Shown: positions 44,513-55,800, numbered from the stretch's first letter. The stretch: 64,000 nucleotides of DNA from Odontocerum albicorne (GCA_949825065.1 OX463839.1:24407366-24471365), one strand, 5' to 3'. The notes: generated from the sequence alone by a model not told the origin. Translations and numbers: made by a program.

Positions 44513-44962
44513 CGTAACATAGATACCATCACGCCGTCTCCCTGTCAGGGTAGGCAGAGAGGGGAGAGCGCCAGACTTTCATATCACTACACACATCCTT
44601 CGCCTCTTCTACATCATTACACCTTCTCGTACAGGTCCTACGATTTATCTGACTTTTTATATTTCCTTTCTTCAAAATATCATACAATTGACTCAACCAT
44701 ACTTCTATGGTCTTCCTTTCCCACGCCTTCCAATCACATACGCACTATACATATGTTTAGTTAGTCTTTCCTAATTTATTTGTTCCACGAGCCTAAACTA
44801 CCTCACTGCGTTCTTCTTCGTTTTAGTCAACACATCAATCAGCCTTAAGATCACATTCATCCCTAATTACTTCATTCCGTATTCTGTCATACACCGTCAT
44901 CACATTTATTCTTCTTAGTGGTCGCATTTCTACAGCATTTATTCGTACAGCTAATTAAATGT
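44513..44962 (-). pseudogene. LINE-A C-terminal fragment with 3' UTR
   Basis: Minus strand from 44960: NAVEMRPLRRINVMTVYDRI and RNEVIRDECDLKAD, after stops GRRGKGRP and YDILKKGNIKSQINRRTCTR, then RCNDVEEAKDVCSDMK and the 3' UTR TCTGCCTACCCTGACAGGGA. It provides the best alignment partner for the 13045 copy around the TACGAGTA insertion. Confidence 0.8.
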
Positions 44963-45481
44963 TAAAAAATATTTTTATCTAATAACGTTTGCTTCGTTAA
45001 TGAATGATAATAAATCGTCTGTCAGACGTTAGGTGCTGGAAGAGAAGACGGGTGAACGGGTGAGGCAACTCTGGATAAAACTTGAGGCTGCACTTAGCAA
45101 ATGGATTGTTTACTCCTCGTGTGATTGAGTATTCAGTACATAGGGGTGCAAGGCTCCAGCCAGCCAGCGTGGTTCCATTGAGACAAAGGTGCTTTGGATT
45201 AGTTAATAGCACTTCGGGATCAACAAAACTTAGTCGGATTTACAGGCGCATTGTAAAGGTAACGTTTCACTTGTTTGTGTTTATTGAAAGCTTATGCAGT
45301 TTAGAGGAAATGTGACAATATTGAAGGAATGTTTATTTTAATGAGGTGATTTTCATAGTTAAATTTGTTTTTCTATGGAATCGTTAATTGAAAATTATAC
45401 TCGAAACAAAAAATAAAGTTAATATACTTTTAATCTTACTATAACTTCAATCTAATGGGTTAATAATTAATAAACACGTAT
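44963..45481. other. Non-coding with island at 45010-45290
   Basis: The island is G+C-raised and unique (GAAGACGGGTGAACGGGTGA, CTCCAGCCAGCCAGCGTGG). Frames of 77 (plus) and 71 (minus) codons overlap across it, with no known similarity. Possibly an unrecognised exon or regulatory element; I cannot decide. Confidence 0.3.
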
Positions 45482-45745
45482 ACATACGTACTTACTATCA
45501 TGCTGTTTCCCTGTCGGGGTAGGCAGAAAGCACTTTTCTATCGTGACACATATTTGTCGCCATTTCTACATTCATCCATTTCATGTAGCTCATAAGATTC
45601 CTCTGACTTTTAACATTTCTTTCTTTCAAATCATTCCCTTCGTCCAACTATACTTTCTGTGGTCTTCTTCTACCACACTTTCCATTTGCATTTGCACTGA
45701 ATATTTGTTTTGTTATCATTTATTCATTTATTCGTCCTTCATATC
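45482..45745 (-). pseudogene. LINE-A 3' fragment
   Basis: Minus strand: NANGKCGRRRPQKV, LDEGNDLKERNVKSQRNLMS and the 3' UTR TTTCTGCCTACCCCGACAGG plus GAAACAGCATGATAGTAAGT. The 87-codon plus frame is its shadow. Confidence 0.7.
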
Positions 45746-47494
45746 CAAAACATATGTTTTATTTTACTTTATACATCACATTAATAATACGAGTACTCTT
45801 ATTTAGCAAAATATTGAAAAAAATCACGCATTTAAAAAAACAAAATAGTAAAATAACACCACATCTTCGGATCGAAAAAAAAAAGTTTATTGACTCCATG
45901 TCACAGAGATCTTCCAAAATATTCAGTAACTTCAGTAACTAAATAAATAAAATAAAACAAACAATTATACTAATAACTGATTTCATGTTACTTGTAAGTT
46001 CTAAAAATCATACTTTGAAAGAAGAGAAATCATTGATCAATTAATTTATGATATTATATTTATTTAAACGGTCAAAGGACCTTCACGATTAAAAAAAGAT
46101 TAACAATTAAAAATAAATATTGACATGTAAGTAGGGTTATGAAATACAACAGAAAAAAGGCAAACCCAGAAAGAGATGATTCCAACATAGTAAAAAAGCA
46201 CTCATATAATTTATTTTTGTAAGAAGTCAAAGTCATATGAAAGTCTACACAAATCCCAATTCTGTTTTTTTTACGAAGTCATTCACAAAATATAAAGTAT
46301 TCTAAATAAACTAATGTAATTAATTATTAATTGGATTCAGTTCGATTAATTGTTTAACCAGCTGACAAAAAAATGTATAAAGTACTCGTATATATTTCGT
46401 GTTAACAGTTATAATTCTACAGATGAGGCAAATATTATTCAACCATATAAAATGTCAAATTAAAATGTGTTTTCTTTACACGTTATCTCAGTTTATGAAA
46501 ACAAGTCGTTTGTTATAAATATTTTCCTCGAATTTTGGACCATTTGTTAGATATTTGACCTCACTTCCTGAGAAACGTATGGACCAATTCCGCCTAACGA
46601 CTCCAATTAATCTGGTGCGACTACTTGCAGTCATTAGGACCTGGAAACTGGTGCCGTTATGGTTTGAGACAGTAATGGAAGCAGAAAGCTTTGAGCAAAC
46701 AAAAAATCTTGATGAATTTGCAAATAAGAGAGGGACACAAAGGAAAAATGATCGCATAAAATTCTTCTCACCTTTACATATACACAAAGATCATATACAT
46801 TTATGAAATATCCACGTAAGGGATATAACAAAATTGCTTTGAAAAATATTGAAAGTACTTTGGAATCATACTTTTATTTCCTTATCTACCTAAATAGTAA
46901 TTCTCTACAAATTTACGATATAATATTTTCTTACATAAACAGAATTACATTTCGAAAACTGTCAGAGGAGAAATGTTATTATATGTTTCCAAGATTTTAT
47001 CAACCTTTTTTCTCGCAGAAAAAATACATCGACTTGAAAAGAATGACAATATTTTTCAATGTCACTTTTTTGCAAAGAGGAAACCATTCTAAAAATTATA
47101 TTTACTGTACAGATATTTCAATTAAATTACAAAAATATGCAATAATGTCCATATATATATATTTTTATATATTAAATCAATTTTTGATATTGAAAAATGG
47201 TCTTCAATGAGACGGTGATCAACTTACTAAAAATGATTTAAAAATTCACTAGAAATATTTTAGCTGAAAATCATGGCTTAAAAAGTGACATGTTTTATAT
47301 AAAACGAAAACAATGGACGTTTATCTACAAAAAAGACTCAATCTGCAATACAGATTTTTTGGATTATTAAAATTATCATAACTCCATATATCAATCCTAT
47401 ATATGTGTATGCAAACATATATAACTAGTTAAATAGTTTTTTCATGGTTCAATTCAGACTAAAAATAAATGTGTTTCATACTAGCCCATAAAAA
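45746..47494. other. AT-rich, with island at 46530-46790
   Basis: The island 46530-46790 is unique and less AT-rich. A plus frame of 83 codons (RMDQFRLTTPINLVRLLAVI) crosses it without known relatives. The remaining sequence is AT-rich; the 135-codon frame at 46803 is Ile/Tyr/Asn/Phe-rich and unsupported. Octamers at 45788 and 46383. Confidence 0.3.
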
Positions 47495-47592
47495 TGGTTT
47501 AATGTATCCTTACTTATCTCTGAAAATTGGTTTAATGTATCCTTAACTATCTCCGAAAAGTGGTTTAATGTATCCTTAATTATCTCCGAAAA
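47495..47592. repeat. Minisatellite, 33 bp x 3
   Basis: TGGTTTAATGTATCCTTA occurs at 47495, 47528 and 47561, followed each time by a TATCTC.GAAAA segment. Confidence 0.95.
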
Positions 47593-49063
47593 AGTAAACG
47601 AAGGTTGAATCTTTTTCGCACACATTCGTACTTTCTTAATTGGTCTGATGTTTTTGCACAAACAAAATTAATCTACGCTTTTTTAATACTTTAATTGGTC
47701 GTGATTATGCAAAAAAGACCCAAACCCCTAAATACACTTTTATTTTAATTATCGAACATATGTTAATATCTTAATCTTTAACGTGTAAAAATATCGAATC
47801 CACTATGTTTTTCATAATCAATAGAAGTTTTATAAATTCTCATCCAATACAAAGCGATATATTTTTTCTCCTTATTTTGCTTGTTTTGCAACAAGTAAAA
47901 TAAGGATTGGGTCCTTTTGCGAAAACACATCCAAATGAACAAAATAAGAGCATTTTACGGATTGGGCATTTATAGCTTTGCACGTCCAAATAAAAAAAAA
48001 TATTAGTAATTTATTTATAAACTTTATAAAACCACCAGTTTACTTTTCACTTAAGAAATAAAACATTCATATAAAAATAAATTTTGAAGCTGATTTAAAA
48101 AAAATGTAAGCAATCAATAAAAACAGATAGACAATGCCACTTGTGATATTGTACCCAATCTAATGGTTGCATCCGCTATCTTCCGATCCTGTCATTCAAC
48201 TGTTATTTTTTTTAAATGTTCAGTAAAAGTGTATGCCATTCCCAAGTTAGAGCGCTCTTGAAGAGAGTCTGCTCTCGAAACGAATCTCCGTAAATTGTCC
48301 TTTGCGTATTAATTTTTTTTTCATATTACGTGTAAATTTTAGAAAATATTTGACATTCAATAACTCGTCAAAATTAAAAAAAAAAACTTTTTTTTAATCT
48401 AAATTTTATTTTTTTATTTGAATGTAGGTAAGAATTCTCCGTCTAACAATACGGCATCTGTATTTCGAATTTCGTTGCGCTGGGCGCCCACTCTACTTTC
48501 CAATATATTTGTAAAGCTTAAGAAGACTTATGGGCTCGGCGCGACCAGAATTAAAGCCTATTTTAATGGTGCAGCACAGGACATCAATCGTCTTGGTGTA
48601 TTGTTGTTGTGATCGTTTCGGGAACTATAAATTAAGTCCGCTGGTCAAAGGCTCACAGAATGTAGCTACACCAACCGAGGTAGCAAGAACTTGCGAGGAA
48701 AGCTGTGGGCCGAATAGTTTCAGAACGTTTGTGGAGACGGTTTCAGTCAATTTTATTTTATGTTACTATTGTATAAACGGAGCTTGGAAGCGTGAAATAT
48801 TACGATACAACAGTTCAAGTTAAGTTTATCCTAACAAGCATTAGTGGAACGCTTGAAATAGAATTGTTGAGAATGGTTTGAGGAACTTAAGATGTATTTC
48901 CAGATTTTTTTTAATCGATATTCACCTTAATTTGGGTATTTTTAGCTAGTGAGAAACTTAATTGAGAATACATAACAGATAACATTATTGAAGCACAAAC
49001 ATAGTAAGTTTTCGTCATCAAAATGTGAAATAATGCCACGTTTTTATCAAATGAGTCTGTTAA
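47593..49063. other. Non-coding with island at 48430-48830
   Basis: The island is long, G+C-raised and repeat-free (TTGCGCTGGGCGCCCACTC, GGCTCGGCGCGACCAGAAT). Plus frames of 64 and 97 codons are not recognisable. Flanks are AT-rich. Confidence 0.3.
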
Positions 49064-49215
49064 TTAGGCCTCCGTTTTGTAGATAAGACGCCTGTCTTCC
49101 AGCCAGGTTGTGGGTTTGATTTCTCTTGGTACTCGTGGTTTTGATATAAGGCTTTATAACACCTTTCTGGTTGGTTGAAAAAAAACCGCCAGATTTAAAT
49201 TGATATACAATACAT
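49064..49215 (+). mobile_element. SINE-2 copy with body deletion
   Basis: Head AGATAAGACGCCTGTCTTCC, B box GTGGGTTTGATTTCTCTTGG, TTTCTGGTTGGTTGAAAAA; the stem-loop is deleted and the CCGCCAGATTTAAATTGATA tail follows directly. Confidence 0.75.
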
Positions 49216-49616
49216 TCATCACAAAACAAATCATGTTTTGTGAGTTTAAAACAAAAGAAAAATATTTTATTTATTACAATAGGCTACTGTAAAAAATATA
49301 AACATTCTCACATATGTTAAAAAGTAATTAAAATACTAGTATGTTCCAGTCTTATTTATCTAAAGGTTGACCTATGTTAGTTTGGATTATAACACGAACA
49401 AAATTCTTAAGGTGAAAAGTTTTTATGCCAAGGAAACTGTTAACAAAGAGCTAACAAAGACGTGATAATATTTAAGAAATATGTATGTAAATAAAGCAAA
49501 TAGAACTTTCATTAGATAACGCTATAATTTTTAGTCAGTTGTTTCAAACTTAGCATAACATGACAGCTGGTATGCAACATGTTCATAAAAATAATAGGAA
49601 AAATAAATAAAGATGA
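49216..49616. other. AT-rich non-coding
   Basis: Nothing recognised. Confidence 0.45.
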
Positions 49617-49932
49617 AAACCTTCGTGATCTAGTTAGTGAGACGCCTGTCGTCCGACCTGAGGATTGCGGGTTCGTGACCTAGTTAGTGAGACGCCTGTC
49701 GTCCGACCTGAGGATTGCGGGTTCGTGACCTAATTAATTAGACGCATGTCGTCCGACCTGAGGATTGCGGGTTCGATTACTGTAGGAGTCACTGTTTTTT
49801 TTAAAAGGAATCAAGTTTGGTTTTCACTAAGGCCTCTATAACTTTTTTTTATTTGTTCAGTAGAGATTGTCTCATGGCAATGATCCAGCAAGAGTGACTG
49901 TATACAATGAAAGTATTATACATTAGAATACA
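49617..49932 (+). mobile_element. SINE-2 with three tandem tRNA-like heads
   Basis: A 50-bp unit (GTGA.CTAGTTAGTGAGACGC through GAGGATTGCGGGTTC) repeats at 49625, 49675 and 49725. Each carries an A box and most of a B box; only the third continues into CGATTACTG and the normal body (TTTGGTTTTCACTAAGGCC, ATGGCAATGATCC, ATACAATGAAAG). Independent of, but structurally parallel to, the five-head copy at 40915. Confidence 0.85.
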
Positions 49933-50864
49933 AAGAGTTAAAAAATTTTTTTTCAATAATATCTCCCCATATAAAATGAAAAATCAACGCATATATTTGT
50001 TTATTAATAATTTATGATATTTTTATATCGTTGATTAAATGTTTTTTAAAATAAAGTAATAGAAAATATTATTTCACTCTTCTGGAAACTCAATTATTTA
50101 ATAGAATTTTCACAAGATATTGCTCACATGTATGTAATTTATTTTTCTAAAGGTAAGACGGAAAATGACTCTTATCCTTTTCCACAAGAACGGCACTTGT
50201 TTACGTTAGATGGTAAATCTATCCCGGATTAAGGGATTGCCACGGTATTAGGGGAGGTATCACGAAATGCAGCAAACATCCCAAGTGAGGATATGGCCCC
50301 TTACTACAGTGCGGTTTTTAGATCGGACCACAAATTGTCGGCGATGTTCAACCACAACCAATACCGATATTTATTTGCCCAATCGAATCTGTCATTCCAG
50401 ATTTCATCCTTTACCGCGGATTACTAATCTGTCCATTTCAAAATATTTTCTGCGTAACGTGTTATTAAATTAAGTATTCATAAGGACCGTAGGCTTACAG
50501 AAATTTTGAAATTTAGATTAGATGCCGATATCTGTTAGTTGTATCAGTAATTACATTTTGAAGGTGTCTGGAAGGTTGAAGGTTTCGTTTGACCCGACAT
50601 ACTATAAATGAAAAGGGTTATTGGTGACCGATATCGTGAGGTGATTGAGAACTATATGAAATGTGATTTAAAGACGTGGTTGAAACATTATAATCTGAGA
50701 TACACACTTCACGAGTGACCTGAAAATGTTGAAAAAAAAACCCACATATTGTAATATATCTCTCAGGGTCCCTTTTTTCTTACAAAATACTAAATCTAAA
50801 TCAGTTGTATGAATTGAGTAGGTTCCTTTTTGAAAAGCAGGTCTAAAGATTTCGTACGAACTCT
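49933..50864. other. Non-coding with island at 50150-50480
   Basis: The island is G+C-raised (AGTGAGGATATGGCCCC, CACGGTATTAGGGGAGG) and unique. The 68-codon plus frame there is unrecognised. Confidence 0.3.
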
Positions 50865-50950
50865 GTGGTCTAGGTTTTATTCTAACTTTCACTGGTATCG
50901 GGTTCGATTTCTTAAGGTTCCCAAGAAAAAGGGCCCCAGTATGGGAAAAT
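50865..50950 (+). mobile_element. SINE-2 head fragment
   Basis: CTGTGGTCTAGGTTTTATTC (A-box region), TCGGGTTCGATTTCTTAAGG (B box), AAGGGCCCCAGTATG; the rest is missing. Confidence 0.6.
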
Positions 50951-51701
50951 AACTCGTCTAGTAATGATACTCGTATGCAAGTGTTGTTGCCTTTTCACGT
51001 GCGATCGAGTAACTAATACGTGTAATTAAGTATAAAGTGGTTCTGCAATGATTCCCGTAGACAATTTCGTCCGTCGGCAACGTTCTTGTCCGGATGAACG
51101 ATTCAAATACCACATACGAATGAATTAATGAAGTTCTAAAGTACATTATGGATACATTTTAGTTCTTTTTTGGTGACATGAACATCTCTTAATACAAAAT
51201 AACAAATAGATTTACTCGTATGTAAAAAGGTTTATATCTCAAAATCACATAAACATTTTAATAAGTTGAATAAAGAAGGTTCTTTAAATTTAAATGAAAG
51301 GGTAAGTCTTTAAAATGGTGTTCATAGCAGTACTAGACTAAAATCAGATTAAGCAGTCTCAAACAAGATTAATATTGGTAATCCGGGCATTGTTTGCTTA
51401 AGCTTTATTTTTCAGCCATGAGTTATAAATGTATCTATACAAATTTGTGTATTAAGCAATGGGGTTTTGAATTTTATCTTAGAATATTCAATTTTAAATG
51501 GCTAAAAACAAAACAATTATTGTACTGTATTATTCCAATAACGTAAAAGCTTAAGTAAAAATACAGTACAGTGTTGGTAATAAAATTATCAAAGAAAAAT
51601 GTCAACCTGTCAAGACATACGAGTATGTTGAAGACTAAATTATTAAGAGATTTAAGTCAAAAATAATTTTCGAAAAATAAAGATAATGTTTAAAGAAAAG
51701 A
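50951..51701. other. Non-coding with island at 50970-51150
   Basis: The island holds CACGTGCGATCGAG, AATACGTGTAATTAAG and CCGTCGGCAACGTTCTTG. Otherwise AT-rich. Three TACTCGTA octamers cluster here (50968, 51213, 51618). Confidence 0.35.
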
Positions 51702-51913
51702 AGGCCTCGGCAGCCCAGATGGTAAGACGCTTGACTTCCAGCCCGGAGGGTGAGGGTTCAATTTCCGTTGGTACCCATTTTTTTAAATGGTTCCTGTGTG
51801 GTTTTCACTTAAAATTTGTTGACATTTTTTCTCGTTGACTGGAAGAGATTGTCACATGGCAATACACTGACCAGATTATACATTATACAGTGAAAGTGTA
51901 ATAATGCATTTCC
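51702..51913 (+). mobile_element. SINE-2, near full length
   Basis: A-box region CAGCCCAGATGGTAAGACGC, B box AGGGTTCAATTTCCGTTGG, GTGTGGTTTTCACTTAAA, GACTGGAAGAGATTG, hairpin remnant ATTGTCACATGGCAAT (G-T pair), CCAGATTATACATTATAC and GTGAAAGTGTAATAATG. Confidence 0.8.
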
Positions 51914-52049
51914 AGTTTATAAAGGAAAAGTTCATATAATAATTAAAATTATCTTTTTTCATACACGAGCACTTGATTAACACTTCAACGACTTTTTTAT
52001 TCGTATATGGTACATACATTATAGCTTTTTTCGAAAGACATTGAATTAT
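51914..52049. other. AT-rich spacer
   Basis: Nothing recognised. Confidence 0.4.
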
Positions 52050-52220
52050 TAGGTTTTAACATAAGTTGTGTCCATTTTTTTCCAATTTAAAAATGAGCAC
52101 CAAAAGTAAAACAAAATGGTAAATGTTATACGTCATTCGAAAGACAATTTTCTGTTCTACAAGATATTGTGTTTGCTTTTACGTTACATATATTATTTTA
52201 TTTAATTACAAGCCTTCAAA

Positions 52221-52508
52221 ATGAAATGGCAAGTAGATGAAAGTGAGCATTTTCGACACCTTATTCTGTTCGCGTTCAATCGAGGAAATAAAGCTGCCAA
52301 AGCTGCTCGCGATATTTGCGATGTATACGGTGAAGATGCTATGAATGGAAGGACAGCTCGTCGATGGTTTTTGCGTTTCAAAGACGGTAATTTCGACCCG
52401 AAAGATATGGAGCGTTCCGGACAACCAGTGGACTTCGATGAGGACCGCTTAAACCATATTATTCATGAAGATCTCCTTCAAACCACATATAATTGGCTGA
52501 GCAGATGA
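52221..52508 (+). pseudogene. Mariner transposase N-terminus (left arm)
   Basis: 95-codon frame with HFRHLILFAFNRGNKAAKAA, DICDVYGEDAMN, RTARRWFLRFKDGNFDPKD and DFDEDRLNHIIHEDLLQTT: the paired helix-turn-helix DNA-binding region of a mariner transposase, of a subfamily different from the two other mariners here. The catalytic domain is absent. The frame breaks at 52506; frame-shifted text VTxLYRHLKSMGKG continues in the spacer to about 52558. Confidence 0.85.
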
Positions 52509-52603
52509 ATTGTAGTCACATGACTTTATACCGCCATCTTAAATCAATGGGAAAAGGGAACCTTACAAATAATATGGTTTAAGCGGTCCTCATCGAAGTC
52601 CAC

Positions 52604-52796
52604 TGGTCATCCGGAACGCTCCATATCTTTCGGGTCGAAATTACCGTCTTTGAAACGCAAAAACCATCGTGCTGTCCTTTCATTCATAGCATCTTCACCG
52701 TATACTTCGCAAATATCGCGAGCAGCTTTGGCAGCTTTATTCTCTCGATTGAACGCGAACAGAAGGAGGTGTCGAAAATGCTCACTTGACATTCCA
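52604..52796 (-). pseudogene. Mariner transposase N-terminus (right arm)
   Basis: Minus-strand copy of the same domain (EHFRHLLLFAFNREN, DICEVYGEDAMNERTAR, WFLRFKDGNFDPKDMERSG). Relative to the left arm it has an 8-bp deletion just after its ATG (near 52797), which puts the start out of frame, and a 3-bp loss at one of the two Arg codons of TARRWF. Confidence 0.85.
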
Positions 52797-52971
52797 TTTT
52801 GAAGACTTGTAATCAAATAAAATAATATATGTGACGTAAAAGCAAACACAATATCTTATAGAGCAGAAAATTTTCTTTTGAATGACGTATAACATTTACC
52901 ATTTTGTTTTACTTTTGGTGCTCATTTTTAAATTGGAAAAAATCGGACACAACTTATGTTAACACCCGATA

Positions 52972-53733
52972 GTTTATGAAAATTTGATAATGAGTTTGGA
53001 ATACAAATACATTTTAAATCCAACTGGATTAAGCTAAATCCAATGTCACTGATTTAATAAAGGTGACATAAACATTTCAATAATTTAAATGTCACTTTGC
53101 TAAAGTCAAGGTTTTTAGTTACGTTAAACAAATTACATTAAAGTTAATGAACATTAAGGAACGCCCAGTTTCATGCTAAGTGACAATATATCAACAGGGC
53201 AAACTTGTAGATTAACGAGAAACTAATTACAAAATTAATGAACACAAACAAAATTTTAAAAAATTACTATAGATTATCGTCCACATAAGAGCATAGTGAC
53301 ATGCTATTTTCAGTGTGTTACGGATACGTTTAATTACTTTACTTGACAACATAAATAGGTAAAAAAAATAGGATTCAACAGCTTTTCAAGAAAAATTACT
53401 TAAGTAACACAAAACGTGGATTTGCGCTACTCTCATACAGAGATTGTTTATTGGTCTTTCTTGTTCACCGCTCTTATTTTTTATATCATCCTTTACTTTC
53501 CACGAAGTGAGATTCTGAAACCAGTTACAAACCAATGTTAGATTCGCTCCGTCCTTGGCTTGCTTTAGAAAGCGACTAAAAACTCTAAATTTCCAGTTAG
53601 TAATATAACATGTTTCATTTCTGATTTTTATTCCTCTACACCATCCGCATCTCGCTTTTACTTTTATGATGATCAAGATGAATAATTATTTGAATTTTTA
53701 TGCGACCATGTAACTTTCTTTATTTACTGATGT
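52972..53733. other. Non-coding
   Basis: AT-rich with a more complex patch at 53430-53670 covered by a 96-codon minus frame (Lys/Trp/Cys-containing, unrecognised). Confidence 0.35.
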
Positions 53734-53815
53734 CTGGTTGGTTGGAAGATATTGCCACCTGATAACAAGCCAGCCAGATTGTTTTTGCAATGAAGTGTTA
53801 AATAAATAAATAAAA
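53734..53815 (+). mobile_element. SINE-2 3' end fragment
   Basis: CTGGTTGGTTGGAAGATATT, decayed stem-loop GCCACCTGATAAC, AAGCCAGCCAGATTGTTTTT and an AATAAATAAATAAAAC tail. Confidence 0.7.
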
Positions 53816-53892
53816 CAGAATAAAAAATCGAGTATGACTAATTGAGTAATAAAAATATAAACACAATTTATAATTTCTATACTTTTATTTTT

Positions 53893-54073
53893 TTGGAAAG
53901 AGAAGATATGTCCGAAATCATGGTTATACTTATAGGTACCCCGGAATACTAGGCAGGATAAATGTCCATATTGTTAGAGGGAAATAGCACAGAACGGGAT
54001 TCGAATCATCGACATACTCGTATTTACTGCATAGAAATCCAGCGCGTTATCCCGTGATCATGCATCTCGTCGT
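53893..54073 (-). mobile_element. SINE-1, short form, with octamer insertion
   Basis: On the minus strand: head ATGATCACGGGATAACGCGC, B box GATTCGAATCCCG, body CCTGCCTAGTATTCCGGGG, ending in TCTCTTTCCAAAAAAATA. TACTCGTA at 54015-54022 splits the head between the B box and the A box, where sister copies read TCAGCGATCTTTCGCACGG without it. Confidence 0.7.
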
Positions 54074-54321
54074 TTAGAATAATAAATTGGTCCATTGATT
54101 CTACGTGGCTCTCATTCGACATTCATATTGAAAATTGGAAGGATTGGATTAGAAAAATAGACATATCAATAAAAACAAAAAAATAAGGCAAGGCAAGACT
54201 TGAAGGCAACTGGTGTAATTTTATTATTTACATAATTTTATTTTGAATAAAAAAATTATAATATAATACTAAACAAAACAAACTGATTCAGCAAAGAAAG
54301 AGAGCATCAACATTAATAAAC
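54074..54321. other. AT-rich non-coding
   Basis: Nothing recognised. Confidence 0.4.
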
Positions 54322-54543
54322 TGACGACTTTCGTGGTCTAGTTGTAAATATGTATATCTTTCAGTTCGAGAGTTACGGGCTCAATTCCCGTTGGAATCGA
54401 ATTGTTTTTAAATAATATTTCAATCTTGTTTTAATTTAATGCCTCTTTAACATCTTTAGGCTTAGCTGGAAGAGATTTTTAAATGTCAATACATCCACCA
54501 GAATTTACTGTATGCAACGAATTTGTTATACATCCCAATAAAA
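54322..54543 (+). mobile_element. SINE-2, near full length
   Basis: A box TTCGTGGTCTAGTTGTAAA, B box CGGGCTCAATTCCCGTTGG, AATCTTGTTTTAATTTAATG, GCTTAGCTGGAAGAGATT, CCACCAGAATTTACTGTATG and a CAATAAAATAA tail. Confidence 0.75.
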
Positions 54544-55800
54544 TAACTAATTTCGAAAAAAAGATCGATATATTTAAGATGTATTGTAGTATTTATTTCG
54601 ATAAATATTAGCTTATTCGAAAAACCGCACATCGATTTAAAAAGTGATGGCAGAGATATAATACAGATGCAGCATGTTTTTTGGATTAATATTATAAAAT
54701 CTAAATGACGCTTTCGAAAATAAAAATCTTTTTGACATAAAACTTGAATATTTTACGCTCGAATAAAATGTGATTCCATCGAAGCGTAAAACAATTAAAT
54801 ATTAATTTTTGCTTTTCCACAGATACTGATTTTTCATCACACCCGTTATTGCCCAAAGGCGGTACAGGCAAGTTGCCAACATAAAGTTGCCGAGACAAAA
54901 AGCATGCAGCCCTAGGGAGATCTACAAGGGTGAAAGAAGGCAGTATGGTAGGAAGGTGCATGGAATGGAAATTGCACCAAGTCAGCACCACTTAACGGTC
55001 GTTTTTATCACGTGACTTCTGCGGGGAATAGTTGGCGAGGGTGAGGCTGAAATACTGCTGTTGTTAGCTTAAGAAGCGCTGCCTTCTGGCTGCTGAAAGT
55101 GGTGAGCTAATCAAAAACAAATATCTGGCACTTTTCTCTCAATTCTTTTAAAACTAAGAAGGAAAGACGCAGCATTGGAAAGAGAATGTTATTGAAAGCT
55201 AGTACGAATGTTTTTTTCTGTATTTAATAAATGAATCAATAATTTCATCCAATAAAATTACTGATTCAAACCTAAAAACACATTGTTTTTTTTTTTAATT
55301 ATGTGTATAATATTAAGTTTATACTTAAAACAATAAACCAAAATAAGTATTTTAAATCAATAAAGGTAACATCTTAGTATTTGATGATTGACTTCCTCGG
55401 TACTTTCTGTAAATGTATATTTTACCAATATTTGAAGTTTGATTCATTTTTGATTATAATTGTTTTAGTTTAGCCACATAAAAACACATAGGGTTATTTT
55501 ATTATTAATGATGAAATAAAATATATACATAGTTTAAGTTTAAATTTTAAATATTATTTACTCTGAATATCATAAAACAAGTAGTTACATGAATGTTCTC
55601 TTTAAAACACACAAATGTATCAAGTTTATACAAAAACACCCTATAAGCTTCGAGTAAAATAAGGGAAAATATTTTTAATTCCGAATTTACATTTTAAATT
55701 AAGTTGTAACATATTTATGTAATAATGTTTAATCTATAAAACGTTAAAAATTTAAAGAAAGAAAACTAAATTGAACAAACTATATAAACGTTCATTATTA
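54544..55800. other. Non-coding with strong island at 54820-55120
   Basis: The island is one of the most G+C-rich unique blocks (GCCCAAAGGCGGTACAGGC, CTTCTGCGGGGAATAGTTGG, GAAGCGCTGCCTTCTGGC). It contains a CACGTG E-box (TATCACGTGACTT). A 96-codon minus frame covers part of it without known similarity. Flanks are AT-rich. Candidate promoter or enhancer, by inference. Confidence 0.35.

Larger units (their letters stand above)
52050..52971. mobile_element. Fold-back of two inverted mariner 5' halves
   Basis: Left arm 52050-52463 and right arm 52568-52971 are reverse complements at roughly 90% or better, separated by a 104-bp spacer that continues the left arm's coding sequence. Each arm begins at a mariner-type terminus (TTTTAACATAAGTTGTGTCC / the same with GGGTGTTAACATAAG), runs through a 5' untranslated region and about 80 codons of the transposase N-terminus. 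TA dinucleotides sit at both outer ends. The whole unit therefore carries two transposon ends facing outward, a long-arm MITE-like structure, and would give a ~400-bp RNA hairpin if transcribed. Confidence 0.92.

Noticed and set aside
44501..45806. 87-codon plus frames rich in His/Ser/Phe/Tyr
   Set aside because: They are antisense shadows of LINE-A fragments on the minus strand.
46803..47210. 135-codon plus frame
   Set aside because: Ile/Tyr/Phe/Asn/Lys-rich text expected from AT-rich DNA, with no motif.
47476..47661. 61-codon minus frame with a repeated FSEI.KDTLN unit
   Set aside because: It is the translation of the 33-bp minisatellite.
51702..51775. tRNA gene candidates at SINE-2 heads
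   Set aside because: A and B boxes are present but acceptor and anticodon stems do not pair and a SINE body follows in every case.
54701..54991. 96-codon minus frame over a GC-raised island
   Set aside because: No similarity known to me and no start or splice context; more likely chance over a non-coding island.
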